Of a stretch of DNA of 53,213 bases, positions 16,119 to 25,559 are shown piece after piece; the first letter of the stretch is position 1; each line of letters starts with the position of its first letter. The stretch comes from Burkholderia sp. Ac-20379. GTDB lineage: Bacteria; Pseudomonadota; Gammaproteobacteria; Burkholderiales; Burkholderiaceae. The notes beneath the pieces were generated by a model that saw only the letters and a list, made by a program, of their open reading frames with translations, did not search any database and was not told the DNA's origin. The stretch lies in the NCBI RefSeq assembly GCF_017104645.1, contig NZ_JAAGPF010000010.1:1-53213 (forward strand). Direction: 5' to 3'. Both the position numbers and the translations under genes were made by a program.

Positions 16119-16695
16119 TTCCTTTCCCCCGATTGGTTCTTTAGCCCATTTGCTGCTGCACCAGCCGTTTCGGCTCCTACGCCTCAACCAATCGACGCAC
16201 CCACAGTAGACCAGTTGTTAGGGCCGAAGATATTCAATCCCGATGCGCCCGCCCATTGTCCAACGCTCGACCATCCTGAATTTCCGTTAAGTGTTGGTCG
16301 TGCAAATTATTGGAACCCAAGCCGATAAGCTTACCTGTCCCGTAACTGGCTGCTGAAGCGACCGCCCCTGCGACTGCGCCGAATGCAACACTGTCACTCT
16401 CTCCATTCAGGACATTATTGAGCGCCGCCGTCGCTGCTCCACCAATGGAATTGACGCCGATATTCCAAAGTAGCTCGTCGTACGAACCCGCGGTGCCTGC
16501 ACCAAATGCTCCCGCCACGCCGATCGGATTGATACTAACGTCCTGGATATACTGAGAACCCGCATTGATACCGGCCGAGATCACCCCGGTTCCGATCGGC
16601 GACGCCAGTGCTTCGAAACCAAGTGCACCGCCCGAACTGAAGCGAGCGAGGCCAGCGCGAGCTGGCAGTGCCGCCAACCGAAAAGAGGTTTTCAT
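16115..16695 (-). pseudogene. Displaced CdiA C-terminal module, frameshifted and with an in-frame stop
   Basis: The frame starts at ATG 16695 with a cdiB-type signal peptide start (KTSFRLAALPARAGLAR) and passes directly into SSGGALG, the point where the intact CdiA toxin tail begins. The following residues track that tail (for example INPIGVAGAFG, LLWNIGVN). Near 16300-16312 the frame shifts: the homology to the intact tail resumes in another frame (RPTLNGNSGW against RPSINNSSGW). It then meets an in-frame TGA at 16184-16186 and ends at TGA 16115-16117. It is therefore a decayed orphan cdiA-CT. Confidence 0.8.
16412..16641 (-). repeat. Copy 2 of a ~230-bp repeat shared with the intact cdiA toxin-encoding end
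   Basis: Bases 16421-16641 match 17245-17466 at most positions by eye and in the same orientation, about 825 bases apart. Both end exactly at the codons for SSGG (CCCGAACTGAAG on the plus strand). The repeat encodes the proximal part of the toxin tail. Homologous recombination between the copies would delete the first toxin/immunity pair and bring the second module in frame with cdiA. Confidence 0.8.
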
Positions 16696-16715
16696 AAAAT
16701 ATTGTTTTTGTAGAC

Positions 16716-16940
16716 TTAGCGTTGCGTTCGGCTTCTAATGTATTGGGCGACTACAACTACGCAAAAGAATCCGCCTAGCAACATCGCCTGGAGAAACACA
16801 TCCTTCGCATCACTCCAACTCCATTGGTGGCACCCTCCGTGGAAGATATTCACCATGAGAACAGCAATTATTTTTATCCCCGATATGCCAACCAATGAAA
16901 CTAGAAATACATAAAGACATAGCAGTAACATACGAGTCAT
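16716..16940 (-). CDS. Candidate CdiI immunity protein, two membrane helices (74 aa)
   Basis: The ATG at 16940 lies six bases after the cdiA stop. The 74-residue product has hydrophobic helices at about residues 4-32 and 48-67 and a basic tail (YIRSRTQR), so it is an inner-membrane protein. A small gene directly after a CdiA toxin end is by position the immunity gene. Membrane-embedded immunity proteins are the rule for CDI toxins that act on the inner membrane, which agrees with the Gly-rich hydrophobic toxin tail. The region is AT-rich. No homologue is recognised, so the role rests on context. Confidence 0.6.
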   Translation of the reverse strand: MTRMLLLCLYVFLVSLVGISGIKIIAVLMVNIFHGGCHQWSWSDAKDVFLQAMLLGGFFCVVVVAQYIRSRTQR

Positions 16941-16946
16941 ATCGCT

Positions 16947-19900
16947 TCACCGATTCGGTTTTCCAATATTATTTAATTCCGCGCTACCGAACTCGGCCCC
17001 TATCCCTGCGCCGACAGAGGAGCCAATTGTTGGGATATCGTTAGGCGAAAAGAGATTCCAGCCGAATGTTCCTGTCCATTTTCCTGCCTCCGCCCATCCC
17101 GAACTATTGTTGATTGATGGTCGCATAGCGGAGCTGATTCCTGCTGCTACACTCTTGCCGATACCATACCCGAGAGCGGCTCCAGCACCACTGATTGCCC
17201 CGCCAAGCGAAATGCTATCGTTTTTCCCTTGGAGAATATTATTAAGCGCCGCCGTCGTTGCCCCACCAACGGTATTGACGCCGATATTCCAAAGTAGCCC
17301 GCCGTACGAACCCACGGTGCCTGTACCAAATGCTCCTGCCACGCCGATCGGATTAATACTACCGCCCTGGATGTACTGAGCACCCGCATTAATACCGGCC
17401 GAGATCGCCCCGGTTCCGATCGGCGACGCCAGTGCTCCGGAACCTAGTGCGCCGCCCGAACTGAAGATCGGTGTGCCCGGCAAGGCAGCAAGCGGACCAC
17501 CCGCGGCAATGGCGGCAGCTCCGACAGCGGCGCCCCAGGTACGCTTGCCGTACGCATCGCGATACGCCTGTTCTCGATTTGCCGAATCCGCAACCGCCTG
17601 CGTGCCCGGTACGTTCATGCCGTTTCCGCTCGGATAGTACTTGCCGTACATACTGGAATCCGCTTTCTGGTCGGGGGGCGCGTAAAACATGTAACCCGGC
17701 CCGCTGTTTCCATCGGCAGGCAGCATGCCGTGCGCCTGGCCCAGGAACACACGTGCGTTTGCATCCCAAGCTCCTGCAGAACCGTTCTGCACTTGGCGAT
17801 TCGCTTGCGCCGTCAGGTCGTTGATTGCCTGATCGACCGAAATCCCCTGCTGAGCAGCGTATTTGGCCGCATTGTCCTTGATCCACTTCGTTTCGTCCGG
17901 ATGCAACTGCCGATTGAAGCGGTCTACGTTGTACCCGGAAAACGCACCGGATTCACCGCCCACGGCCCCGCCGAACCCGGTCGCAATCACGTTCGCCACG
18001 ATGTTGCCCAGCGCCTGATTCAGGTTGGCGTTGCCGGTCGGATCACTGCCCGCGATCGCGCTGCTCAGGTCGTTCAGCTTGCCTGCGGCGATCGACGATA
18101 TCGCCGCGCCGGCGGCACCGCCCACTGCGTTTCCACCGGCCAGCCCCGTCACCAGTGCCGCGCCGGCCCCCTGCATCAGCGCGCGGTTCGCACCACCCTC
18201 CTTCCACGCATCGACGCCGGCCTGGTCGCCATTCGCTTTGGCTTCCTCCATCATCTTGTCCGCGTAGTCGCCGATCCGGCGCGACACCGCTTCGCCCGCT
18301 GCGCAGGCTGTCACCATCATGTCCGCCTGCTTGTCCAGCAGGTTCTGCATGTCGGGCAGTTTGGCCACCGTGCCGTTCGTATCGATCGTGTCGCGATTCA
18401 GGCTCGCCAGATCCTGAGTCTGGTTCGCTGAATCCGTGATCGTGACGGTTCCCGCACTCACGCCGCTCTGCGTCGTCGCGCTGTCGCTGCCGCTCTCGTG
18501 CTGGCCGAGCATCGGCGACGCACCGCCAGCATTCCTGCCTGATCCGCTGCCATGCGTGTTGTAGTTCATCCCGCCGTCACCCGTCGTCGCGCCAGCGCTG
18601 AAGCCGCTCGACTTCGCATCGTAGCTCGACTGGTTCTGGATATCCGAGAAGGAAAGGGAACCGGTAGTCAGCGCATGCTTCGACGCATCCGCGTCGCTCG
18701 CAATCACAGCTCCCTTCAGATCGATATTGCTCGTGACGTTAATGTTGAATCCGCCGTCGCCCGCCTGAATCCCGGCCTGCTCGTTCACGCCCGCGTAGCT
18801 GCCCGTCGCGTTGCCCTTGCTCTGGCTGAAGTTCGCGCTGGCGCCGCCCTGGCTAACGCTGAAGCCACCGCCCGAGCTCGACTGATGCGCCGCGCTCGAC
18901 AACGTGTCCTGCACGCTCGCAATATTCAAGTTGCCGCCCACGTCGGCATTCACCTGATTGCCGCTCACGTTCGAGCCGATGATGTTCGTATCGCCGCCCG
19001 AGATGATCGTGACCGTATTCGCCGCGTTCACGTGACTGTTGTTCTGCGTGGCCAGATCGCTGTTGCCGTCGCCATCGGCCTTCGACATCGCCGCCGACAC
19101 GCCAAAGCCGCCGGTGCCCACCGACACGCCCACGCTCGCGCTCTTAGACTCGTTCGTGCTGCGCGTGGAATCGGTATCCGTTGTATTGACGATGCTGACC
19201 TGATTCCTGGCCGCCAGAATCACGTCGTTCGCGTTCACGTCGGAACCGGCGATCGTCACGTTGCCGCTACCCGGTTGCCCATTGCCCGTTGCCGAAAACG
19301 CCACCGTTCCGCCAGCATTCACGCTCGAGCCACGATTCGTCACGCTGTCCTCGGTGAACGCGCTCTTGCTATGGCTGCTGCCGACGCTGAGCTCGACCTT
19401 GAATTCGGGCGTCGCGCCTCCGGCCAGCGCGGCCGCGCCTGCGCCAACTGTATCGATCGTGCCGCTGGCGGCCGCCATCCCGTGCAGCGCCGCTGCACGA
19501 CCATCCTGACTCTTGCTGGCCGCGCGCGACTGATCCACCACGTTCGACACCGCATCGATCACCGGCGCCTTCAGTGCCAGCGTCAGCCCGCTTTTCGACA
19601 CTTCCTGCGTCTCGTCACGATGACCGGTGTCCTGCGCCGCATCGATCGTCACGTTCGCGCCCGTGCCACTGAGGTTTTTCGCTGCGATCAGGTCACTGCC
19701 CGTCACGTGCAGGTCATTCCCGGCAGTGATGCTCAGATTGGCGTTCAACGAACCGATCGTGCTGCCGTTGTTCGACACCTCGTTCGTCTGGCTCGTCGTC
19801 TTCATCGAGCTGCTACCCACCGACACCGACAGGCCGCCGCCCGACATCAATCCCGTTTCCTTCTTCTGGTAATAGCTCGACGAGTCCAGGGTATCCTGCG

Positions 19901-22900
19901 TCGTCGTGGCCGTCACGTTGCGCGCTGCGCTCAGCGCGACGTCGTTGGTGCCAGCGACCGTGCTGCCCTGGATATTCAGATCCTTGCCGCTGGCGATCGT
20001 CACGCCGTCGGCGGACACCAGGCTGCCCTGATTCAGCCTCATCGTCTGGTCGATCCCGCTCGCGACCTTCGTGCCGCTCACCACGCCGCTGCGGCTGTGC
20101 GTTTCGTGCGAGCTCAGTTCGTGCGTCTCGGTTGCCGCGCCGATGTTCACGTCGCCAGCCGCCGCCAGCGTCACATTGCCCTTGTCCAGACTGATCGCAC
20201 TGCCGATCACGTTCAGATCCTTGCCAGCCACGATCGCAACGCTATCGCCACCGGTCAGCGTCGTACCGGTCAAGGTCTGATCCGACGTATGCAACGTCTC
20301 CGCATAGCTGCGGCCACCGCCGTCGCCCGAGCTGTTACTGTTCACAGCCGACGTCGCGCTCGCGGCACCCAGCGTCACGGTGCCGCCAGCCACGACGGCG
20401 CCACCGCCACCCAGTTCAATCTGTGCACCGTGCGCCGTCAGGTCGTTGCCGACCGCGATGCCGGAGACACCGCCGACCTTGACCGAACTGCCGACGCTTC
20501 GATTGATGTCCGTGTCCGATGCGCCGTTCGCGCGCTCGACCACCTTATGCTCGCCGACCTGCTGCGCGCCGAGCGTCCAGCCGCCACCGACCTGCATCCC
20601 GAGATCGCCGCCGACGCTCAGATTGCCGGCGTTCTGCTGGAAGTTGCCGCCGGTCACGATCGCCGCATTGCCGACGACATCGATGCTTGCTTGCGGCCCG
20701 AGCGTCGTCGAGACACGCGTCGCGCCGTCGGCGTTCGTCTGGCTTCGCGTCTGCGTCGCGGTATCGAGGATCAGGTCGCCTCCGGCCACCAGCGCCAGGC
20801 TGCCGGCCTTCACGCTCGCCGAGGTCAGATCGACCGTGCCGGTCGTCGCCAGCGTCATCTGACCGCCGCTTTGCAGCGCGCCGAAGCGGTTGTCGAGGCT
20901 CTGGCCACCGATCGACAGGCTGTCCGCTGCGCGGATCGTGCCGCTGTTCGAGAACGACTGCACCTCTTTCAGATCGATGTCGCCGCCGGCGATCAGCGGG
21001 CCGTTCATGTCTTGCTGACTTGCCTTGGCCAGATACACCACGGGCACCAGTACGGACCGGCCGTCGACGACGCGCGTCTCCAGCAGCACCACGTTGCTCG
21101 TGAGCTGTGCGACCTGTTCGGCCGACAAACCGATCCCGAGCGGCAGATTGAGCGACTTCGCCAGATCGGCACCGGACGACAACAGCGCCTGGTACATCGA
21201 TTCGATGTCCGTGTACGGCCCCAGCACCGCCTTGCCGGTCAGGGAGGTGAGCTGATTGCGCACCAGCCATTGCTCATAAAATCCGTCGCCCAGACGCTTC
21301 TCCGTCTGGCTCGGGTTCAGCCCGAGCTGCTGCAGGTAGTAGTCGCTCGACGTGAACGCGCGCGTGTTCGTGAATGCCGGATTCGTTTCGATCAGGTAGT
21401 TCGCGTTCGGCGCCGGGTTCGGGTGGAACAGGCCACCCTGCGGAATCATCAGGTTCGTCAGCACGTCGACTGCCGTCGCACTAGCGATTACCCGGTCGAT
21501 GCCGCCACCGACGGCGCTCACGTCGACGCCCGGCGGCAGCCCGATCGATGGGATCCGCGCATTGCCGGCCGGGTTGTCGATGTTCACGCCCGTGCCGGAG
21601 AGCGTACCTTTTGCGACGAAGCTCGATTCGTAGCCCGGCAGCGCGTACTCGCGCAGGTCCGAAGGCGCGTTGCAACCCGGCGTATCGCAGAACGAATAGC
21701 TCCAGAACTTGGTGCCGTCGTAATTGCGGTACCAGTAATTGCCGGTGTAGGTCACCTTGATCCGGGGCGCAAGCTGCCCCTTCCAGTTGTCCTGATCAAG
21801 TGTGCCGGGCATCGCGATGTCACCGGCTGCCGTCACCCGGCTCCAGTAGTTCTGGAACGTGTCGACGGACGACACGTTCAGATTCCCACCCACTACGATC
21901 TGCGCGGCCGGACTGATCTTCGAGATCAGGTTCGCCAGCGGCGTGCCCGTATAGGTCGTGTACTGGTACGTGCTGTTGAATTCGCCGCCGTGCGGCGGCT
22001 CGACGTAGACACCGCCGATGCTGTCCGGATCCTTGAAGCCAACCTGACCGGTGCGGCCGGAGAGACTAATCCCCAGACTCTCGAGCAACTCGACATCGAC
22101 TTGCGAAGTCCATGCCGTTTGCATCTCGCGACGCGTGTTCGTTGCGAGATCGGCATGCAGCGCCATGTCGCTGTCCGACTGGATCAGGCCAGACTGGTTC
22201 AGGATACGCGCAGCCTTCGTGTATTGGCCGCCGGCTGCATTCTTGCCGCCCGCCAGCACCACGCGCCCCAAACCGTAGATCGCGGCAAGCGCCGGCGCAT
22301 CGGTCGCCGTCGTGTCGTCGCGGTTCTCGATGTTGAGCGCGAGCAGTTCGAGCAACCCATCGCTGTCCGATGCGCCTATCAGCGCGGTCGGACCGACGTT
22401 CGCGAGCGTAGACGCAGCCGAGAGCGACACGCTGCCGCCCACCAGCGTGCCGGTGTTGATCAGCGTGTTCGACTGCGTGCGCAGCCGGCCGCCCGCGGCC
22501 ATAGCGCCGCGGTTGACGACGTCGCCCGCGTCGATGCTAAGGTCGTTCACGCTCATCAGACCGGCAACGTTGTTGAACGTGCCGGTCAGTGTGAACGCCA
22601 GATTGCGGCCTGCATTGAACTGGTAGCCCGACGTATTCGTAAAATCGCCTTGCAGGTACAGCGCCAGGTCATTCGCCGCACTGTATGCGCCGCCACCGTA
22701 GAGCGTGCTCGCCCTGACCGACAGATTGCGCGTCGCACCAATCTGGCCGCCCGCGTTCGATACTGCGCGGGTCGTCGCAATGTCGACGTCGCCGTCGGCA
22801 CTGATTCGGCCGTTGTCGTTGTTCAGGCTATTCGCGCGCAACTGCACGTTCGCGCCGCTGAGCTGCCCACCTTGGGCGTTGGTCAGCGAGCCAGCGTCGA

Positions 22901-25202
22901 GCGTCACGTCGCCGTTCGCGGCAAACGAGCCACCCGTGTTGTTCAGTTCGCCGTCGATTCGGGCCGAGGCCGAACCGAGTGCGGCCAGCATGCCGCCGAT
23001 GTTGTCAAAAGCGCCCGCCTGCAACCCGATCGTGCCACGGCTCAGGATCGTCCCACCGGCGTTCGTCAGCAACCCCGAACCAAGCCCCGGCATCAGGGTC
23101 AACGCGCCCATGCCGGCGTGCATAATCGTTCCGTTCGCGTTCGTGAGTGCCGCTGGCGCCAGTGTCAGGTTCGCGCCGTTGGTCTGGATCGTACCGTTTG
23201 CGTTTTCGAGCATGCCGCTGACGTCGAGTGTCGTGTCCTGACTGCCGTACTGCGTGAGCGTGCCGTGCGCGTTGTGCAGTTCCGTTGCCTTTACGTTCAG
23301 CCGGTCCGCCGCCATTGCGCCGTCGCCGTTGTCGAGCAGGGCCGTCGCGACTTGCAGCGCCTGCTGCGCCGTCAAACTGCCGCGGTTCACGACAGTCCCG
23401 GCCTTCACGGCCACGTCGCCGTTGCCACCGATCACGCCACCTTGCGCACCGGTCGCCGTCGTGCCGCCGGCGTTCGTCAGTTGGCCGGTCGTGGACAGCG
23501 ACAGGCCGCCGCCATTGAGCGACACAATCCGGCCCGCTGAGTTGTCGAGTGATGTACCCGACACCGACAGGGCGCCGCCGCTCTGCATCGTGCCAGCGAT
23601 GTTCGCGATATCACCTGCATTCAGTGTCAGGGCGCCGTCAGTAACGAGCGTCCCGTCCTGGTTCGCGACCTGTCCCGACGTGTTGATTGCGAGCGGACCG
23701 ACTGTGGAGACCCGGCCGTTCCGGTTCGACAGGGCGCCTGCCTCGAGCGTCGTGCCGGCCTGGCTCGACAGCGTGCCGTGGTCGTTGACGAGCGTGCCCG
23801 CGGCACGCGCTTCGATCGCGCGTTGCGCGCTGGTCGTCGCGTTCGTCAGGTTGAGGTCGCCTGCCCGAGCCAGCAGCGAAACGTTTGCGTTCGCAGCCGT
23901 CTTCGAGCCAGACAGATCGATACCGCTGCCCGTCAACGTGAGGCTGCCGCCCGCCACGTTCCGCCCGTTCGCCGTCAGTTGCCCGGCAGTGGTCACAGTC
24001 AGGTCGCTGTTATGGGTGACCGCACCGTCGGCGTTCACGCCGGCGCCCAGCGAGCCAGTCGACGCGACGCTACCGGCCGAAACGTTCAGCGCCTGCTGGG
24101 CGACCAGTGCGCCGCTGTTCGACAGCGTGCCAGCGGTTGACACCAATACGTTCTGCTGACCATAGGTTGTACCGCTGTTCTGAATACCGCCCTGTGCAAC
24201 GATCGCGAGGTTGCCGGTTGCATTCGTCTTGCCGGTCAGCACGAGCTGGCCGTTCGACTGCAGCGTCAGGTCGCCCGACTGCGCGGCTATCGTGCCGGCA
24301 TTGGCCACCCCGACGCCGTGTTCGTTCGAGACCAGCAGGATCCGGTCGGCATACATGCCACCCAGTTGACTGACGTCAATCGCCACGCCCGCCGCAGCTC
24401 GATCGCCTTGAATGGGCGTCGCGGCGAGCGTATGACGATCGACTTGATTCGGGCCGGCGATCACGTTCAGGTTCTTTGCATAGATCGCTGCATTGGCCTG
24501 TACGGCACGGGAGATAAGATCCACTTGGTCGACGTTCGACGCGTTCAGGCCCGCGCCCTGGACTGTGATCAGCCCACGGTTGACCCGATAGCCCGCAAGC
24601 GAGCCGTCAGCACCGTAGTACGGTTGGCCAGTCGTCAATGTGGCGCGGCTGGTGTTGATGAAGCCGCCACCGTCCATCACGATGCCGGCCGGGTTCGCGA
24701 GCACGACTTCCGCGCGATTGCCTGCGACCTCCACATAGCCGCGAATCTGGCTTGCAGCCGTACCGTTGACCTGATTGACGATAATGCGTGCCGACTGTCC
24801 GGGCCCGAAGTTCGGGTTGCCGTTAATCATCCCCGCCTGCTGCGTCTGCACCATCGTGGGCGAGTTGTTCAGCAGCGCGCCGGTGCGTTGTACGTCGAAT
24901 TGATTGTATTTGTTGATCGATACGCCCGCGCCGCTCGGTGCGGCGATGTTGACCTGCGGCAAGCCGTTCGGCGTCTGGATCACCTGCGTCGACGCGCCCG
25001 GTGTCGGCACGATCTGCGCCGGCGCGATTGCAGGCATGACGCCCAGCGCGGTGGCGGTGGCCACAATCGACGCGCTGCGCAACAGGCGGCAAGCACGAGT
25101 CTCACCACCGGCTGATTTCCCCGTGGTAGTCGCGGTTTCTGCTACCGCCACCACCATCCCTCGACGTCTGGAACACACCAGACGGTAGGTCCCTTTGTTC
25201 AT
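16947..25202 (-). CDS. cdiA: CdiA-type contact-dependent inhibition / filamentous haemagglutinin protein
   Basis: A 2751-residue two-partner-secretion exoprotein. The extended signal peptide (ESPR; KGTYRLVCSRRRGMVVAVAE) and signal sequence reach about residue 61. The TPS domain follows, with GQSARIIVNQVNG and ANPAGIVMDGGGF in place of NPNGI. Then come degenerate FHA-1 repeats (to about 1000), a Trp/Tyr-rich middle region (GNYWYRNYDGTKFW, LGDGFYEQWLVRNQL) where CdiA proteins carry the receptor-binding part, FHA-2 repeats (to about 2330), and a pretoxin region with YNVDRFNRQLHPDE. The variable tail, about 2578-2751, is Gly/Ala-rich and hydrophobic, suggesting a membrane-active toxin. No intact cdiB is in the window. 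Confidence 0.92.
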   Translation of the reverse strand: MNKGTYRLVCSRRRGMVVAVAETATTTGKSAGGETRACRLLRSASIVATATALGVMPAIAPAQIVPTPGASTQVIQTPNGLPQVNIAAPSGAGVSINKYNQFDVQRTGALLNNSPTMVQTQQAGMINGNPNFGPGQSARIIVNQVNGTAASQIRGYVEVAGNRAEVVLANPAGIVMDGGGFINTSRATLTTGQPYYGADGSLAGYRVNRGLITVQGAGLNASNVDQVDLISRAVQANAAIYAKNLNVIAGPNQVDRHTLAATPIQGDRAAAGVAIDVSQLGGMYADRILLVSNEHGVGVANAGTIAAQSGDLTLQSNGQLVLTGKTNATGNLAIVAQGGIQNSGTTYGQQNVLVSTAGTLSNSGALVAQQALNVSAGSVASTGSLGAGVNADGAVTHNSDLTVTTAGQLTANGRNVAGGSLTLTGSGIDLSGSKTAANANVSLLARAGDLNLTNATTSAQRAIEARAAGTLVNDHGTLSSQAGTTLEAGALSNRNGRVSTVGPLAINTSGQVANQDGTLVTDGALTLNAGDIANIAGTMQSGGALSVSGTSLDNSAGRIVSLNGGGLSLSTTGQLTNAGGTTATGAQGGVIGGNGDVAVKAGTVVNRGSLTAQQALQVATALLDNGDGAMAADRLNVKATELHNAHGTLTQYGSQDTTLDVSGMLENANGTIQTNGANLTLAPAALTNANGTIMHAGMGALTLMPGLGSGLLTNAGGTILSRGTIGLQAGAFDNIGGMLAALGSASARIDGELNNTGGSFAANGDVTLDAGSLTNAQGGQLSGANVQLRANSLNNDNGRISADGDVDIATTRAVSNAGGQIGATRNLSVRASTLYGGGAYSAANDLALYLQGDFTNTSGYQFNAGRNLAFTLTGTFNNVAGLMSVNDLSIDAGDVVNRGAMAAGGRLRTQSNTLINTGTLVGGSVSLSAASTLANVGPTALIGASDSDGLLELLALNIENRDDTTATDAPALAAIYGLGRVVLAGGKNAAGGQYTKAARILNQSGLIQSDSDMALHADLATNTRREMQTAWTSQVDVELLESLGISLSGRTGQVGFKDPDSIGGVYVEPPHGGEFNSTYQYTTYTGTPLANLISKISPAAQIVVGGNLNVSSVDTFQNYWSRVTAAGDIAMPGTLDQDNWKGQLAPRIKVTYTGNYWYRNYDGTKFWSYSFCDTPGCNAPSDLREYALPGYESSFVAKGTLSGTGVNIDNPAGNARIPSIGLPPGVDVSAVGGGIDRVIASATAVDVLTNLMIPQGGLFHPNPAPNANYLIETNPAFTNTRAFTSSDYYLQQLGLNPSQTEKRLGDGFYEQWLVRNQLTSLTGKAVLGPYTDIESMYQALLSSGADLAKSLNLPLGIGLSAEQVAQLTSNVVLLETRVVDGRSVLVPVVYLAKASQQDMNGPLIAGGDIDLKEVQSFSNSGTIRAADSLSIGGQSLDNRFGALQSGGQMTLATTGTVDLTSASVKAGSLALVAGGDLILDTATQTRSQTNADGATRVSTTLGPQASIDVVGNAAIVTGGNFQQNAGNLSVGGDLGMQVGGGWTLGAQQVGEHKVVERANGASDTDINRSVGSSVKVGGVSGIAVGNDLTAHGAQIELGGGGAVVAGGTVTLGAASATSAVNSNSSGDGGGRSYAETLHTSDQTLTGTTLTGGDSVAIVAGKDLNVIGSAISLDKGNVTLAAAGDVNIGAATETHELSSHETHSRSGVVSGTKVASGIDQTMRLNQGSLVSADGVTIASGKDLNIQGSTVAGTNDVALSAARNVTATTTQDTLDSSSYYQKKETGLMSGGGLSVSVGSSSMKTTSQTNEVSNNGSTIGSLNANLSITAGNDLHVTGSDLIAAKNLSGTGANVTIDAAQDTGHRDETQEVSKSGLTLALKAPVIDAVSNVVDQSRAASKSQDGRAAALHGMAAASGTIDTVGAGAAALAGGATPEFKVELSVGSSHSKSAFTEDSVTNRGSSVNAGGTVAFSATGNGQPGSGNVTIAGSDVNANDVILAARNQVSIVNTTDTDSTRSTNESKSASVGVSVGTGGFGVSAAMSKADGDGNSDLATQNNSHVNAANTVTIISGGDTNIIGSNVSGNQVNADVGGNLNIASVQDTLSSAAHQSSSGGGFSVSQGGASANFSQSKGNATGSYAGVNEQAGIQAGDGGFNINVTSNIDLKGAVIASDADASKHALTTGSLSFSDIQNQSSYDAKSSGFSAGATTGDGGMNYNTHGSGSGRNAGGASPMLGQHESGSDSATTQSGVSAGTVTITDSANQTQDLASLNRDTIDTNGTVAKLPDMQNLLDKQADMMVTACAAGEAVSRRIGDYADKMMEEAKANGDQAGVDAWKEGGANRALMQGAGAALVTGLAGGNAVGGAAGAAISSIAAGKLNDLSSAIAGSDPTGNANLNQALGNIVANVIATGFGGAVGGESGAFSGYNVDRFNRQLHPDETKWIKDNAAKYAAQQGISVDQAINDLTAQANRQVQNGSAGAWDANARVFLGQAHGMLPADGNSGPGYMFYAPPDQKADSSMYGKYYPSGNGMNVPGTQAVADSANREQAYRDAYGKRTWGAAVGAAAIAAGGPLAALPGTPIFSSGGALGSGALASPIGTGAISAGINAGAQYIQGGSINPIGVAGAFGTGTVGSYGGLLWNIGVNTVGGATTAALNNILQGKNDSISLGGAISGAGAALGYGIGKSVAAGISSAMRPSINNSSGWAEAGKWTGTFGWNLFSPNDIPTIGSSVGAGIGAEFGSAELNNIGKPNR
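17236..17466 (-). repeat. Copy 1 of the ~230-bp cdiA-CT repeat
   Basis: This is the copy inside intact cdiA, encoding the first half of the toxin tail (about residues 2580-2655). It pairs with 16412-16641 in direct orientation. The two copies diverge downstream, where the toxin-specific ends and immunity genes differ. Confidence 0.8.
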
Positions 25203-25297
25203 CGTTCTTCTGCTGGCCTGGATTGAACCGACGAACCATAACCGACAGAACTGAAAGCAAAACGTTATAAAGCATAAAAATCAGATTCTTCTGATTG
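25203..25297 (-). promoter_or_regulatory. cdiA upstream region with an 18-base palindrome
   Basis: On the minus strand a TTTATAACG element (bases 25263-25271 of the window) could be a -10 box about 60 bases before the cdiA start. Just upstream lies an inverted repeat, AATCAGA-TTCT-TCTGATT, at 25279-25296, in a good place for an operator or -35-proximal regulator site. The ribosome site before ATG 25202 is weak (CAGAAGAACG). Confidence 0.35.
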
Positions 25298-25543
25298 ATG
25301 CGCATCACGGGGCGCGCATTCGCGGAGGCGAACGGGATTGGCCACTTCAACAGCACGGCCCGGAAACTCGGCTATGGAGAAGACGCCGAACCGCTGATCC
25401 AGGCCTTGATCGCGCGCACGCCGGCGGCGATCGCGGAAGTGCAGGCCGATCTGCCGCCGGGCTTCTCCCAGCGCGTCGCCGACAAGGTTCTGGGTGGGCT
25501 GCTGAGCGCAGTCCAAGCGCTTGAACGGATGCCGCCCGCTTGA
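25295..25543 (+). pseudogene. HipA-family toxin, C-terminal remnant
   Basis: The frame reads about 82 residues that align with the last part of E. coli HipA from memory: GHFNSTARKL against RHFLATAKVL, then RTPAAIAEVQADLPPGF against MIPAALDNVKTSLPTDF. The kinase core (the ATP-binding and catalytic parts, several hundred residues) is absent because the cdiA promoter region begins directly upstream. TTG 25295 or ATG 25298 are only fortuitous starts. It marks the right-hand edge of the CDI insertion and is presumably inactive. Confidence 0.65.
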
Positions 25544-25559
25544 TCGCCGCGAGGCGGCG

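Noticed and set aside
18552..23540. 1662-residue plus-strand frame opposite cdiA
   Set aside because: It is rich in Arg, Ala, His and Val with no domain and mirrors the codon bias of cdiA on the other strand; the cdiA frame has clear TPS and FHA features.
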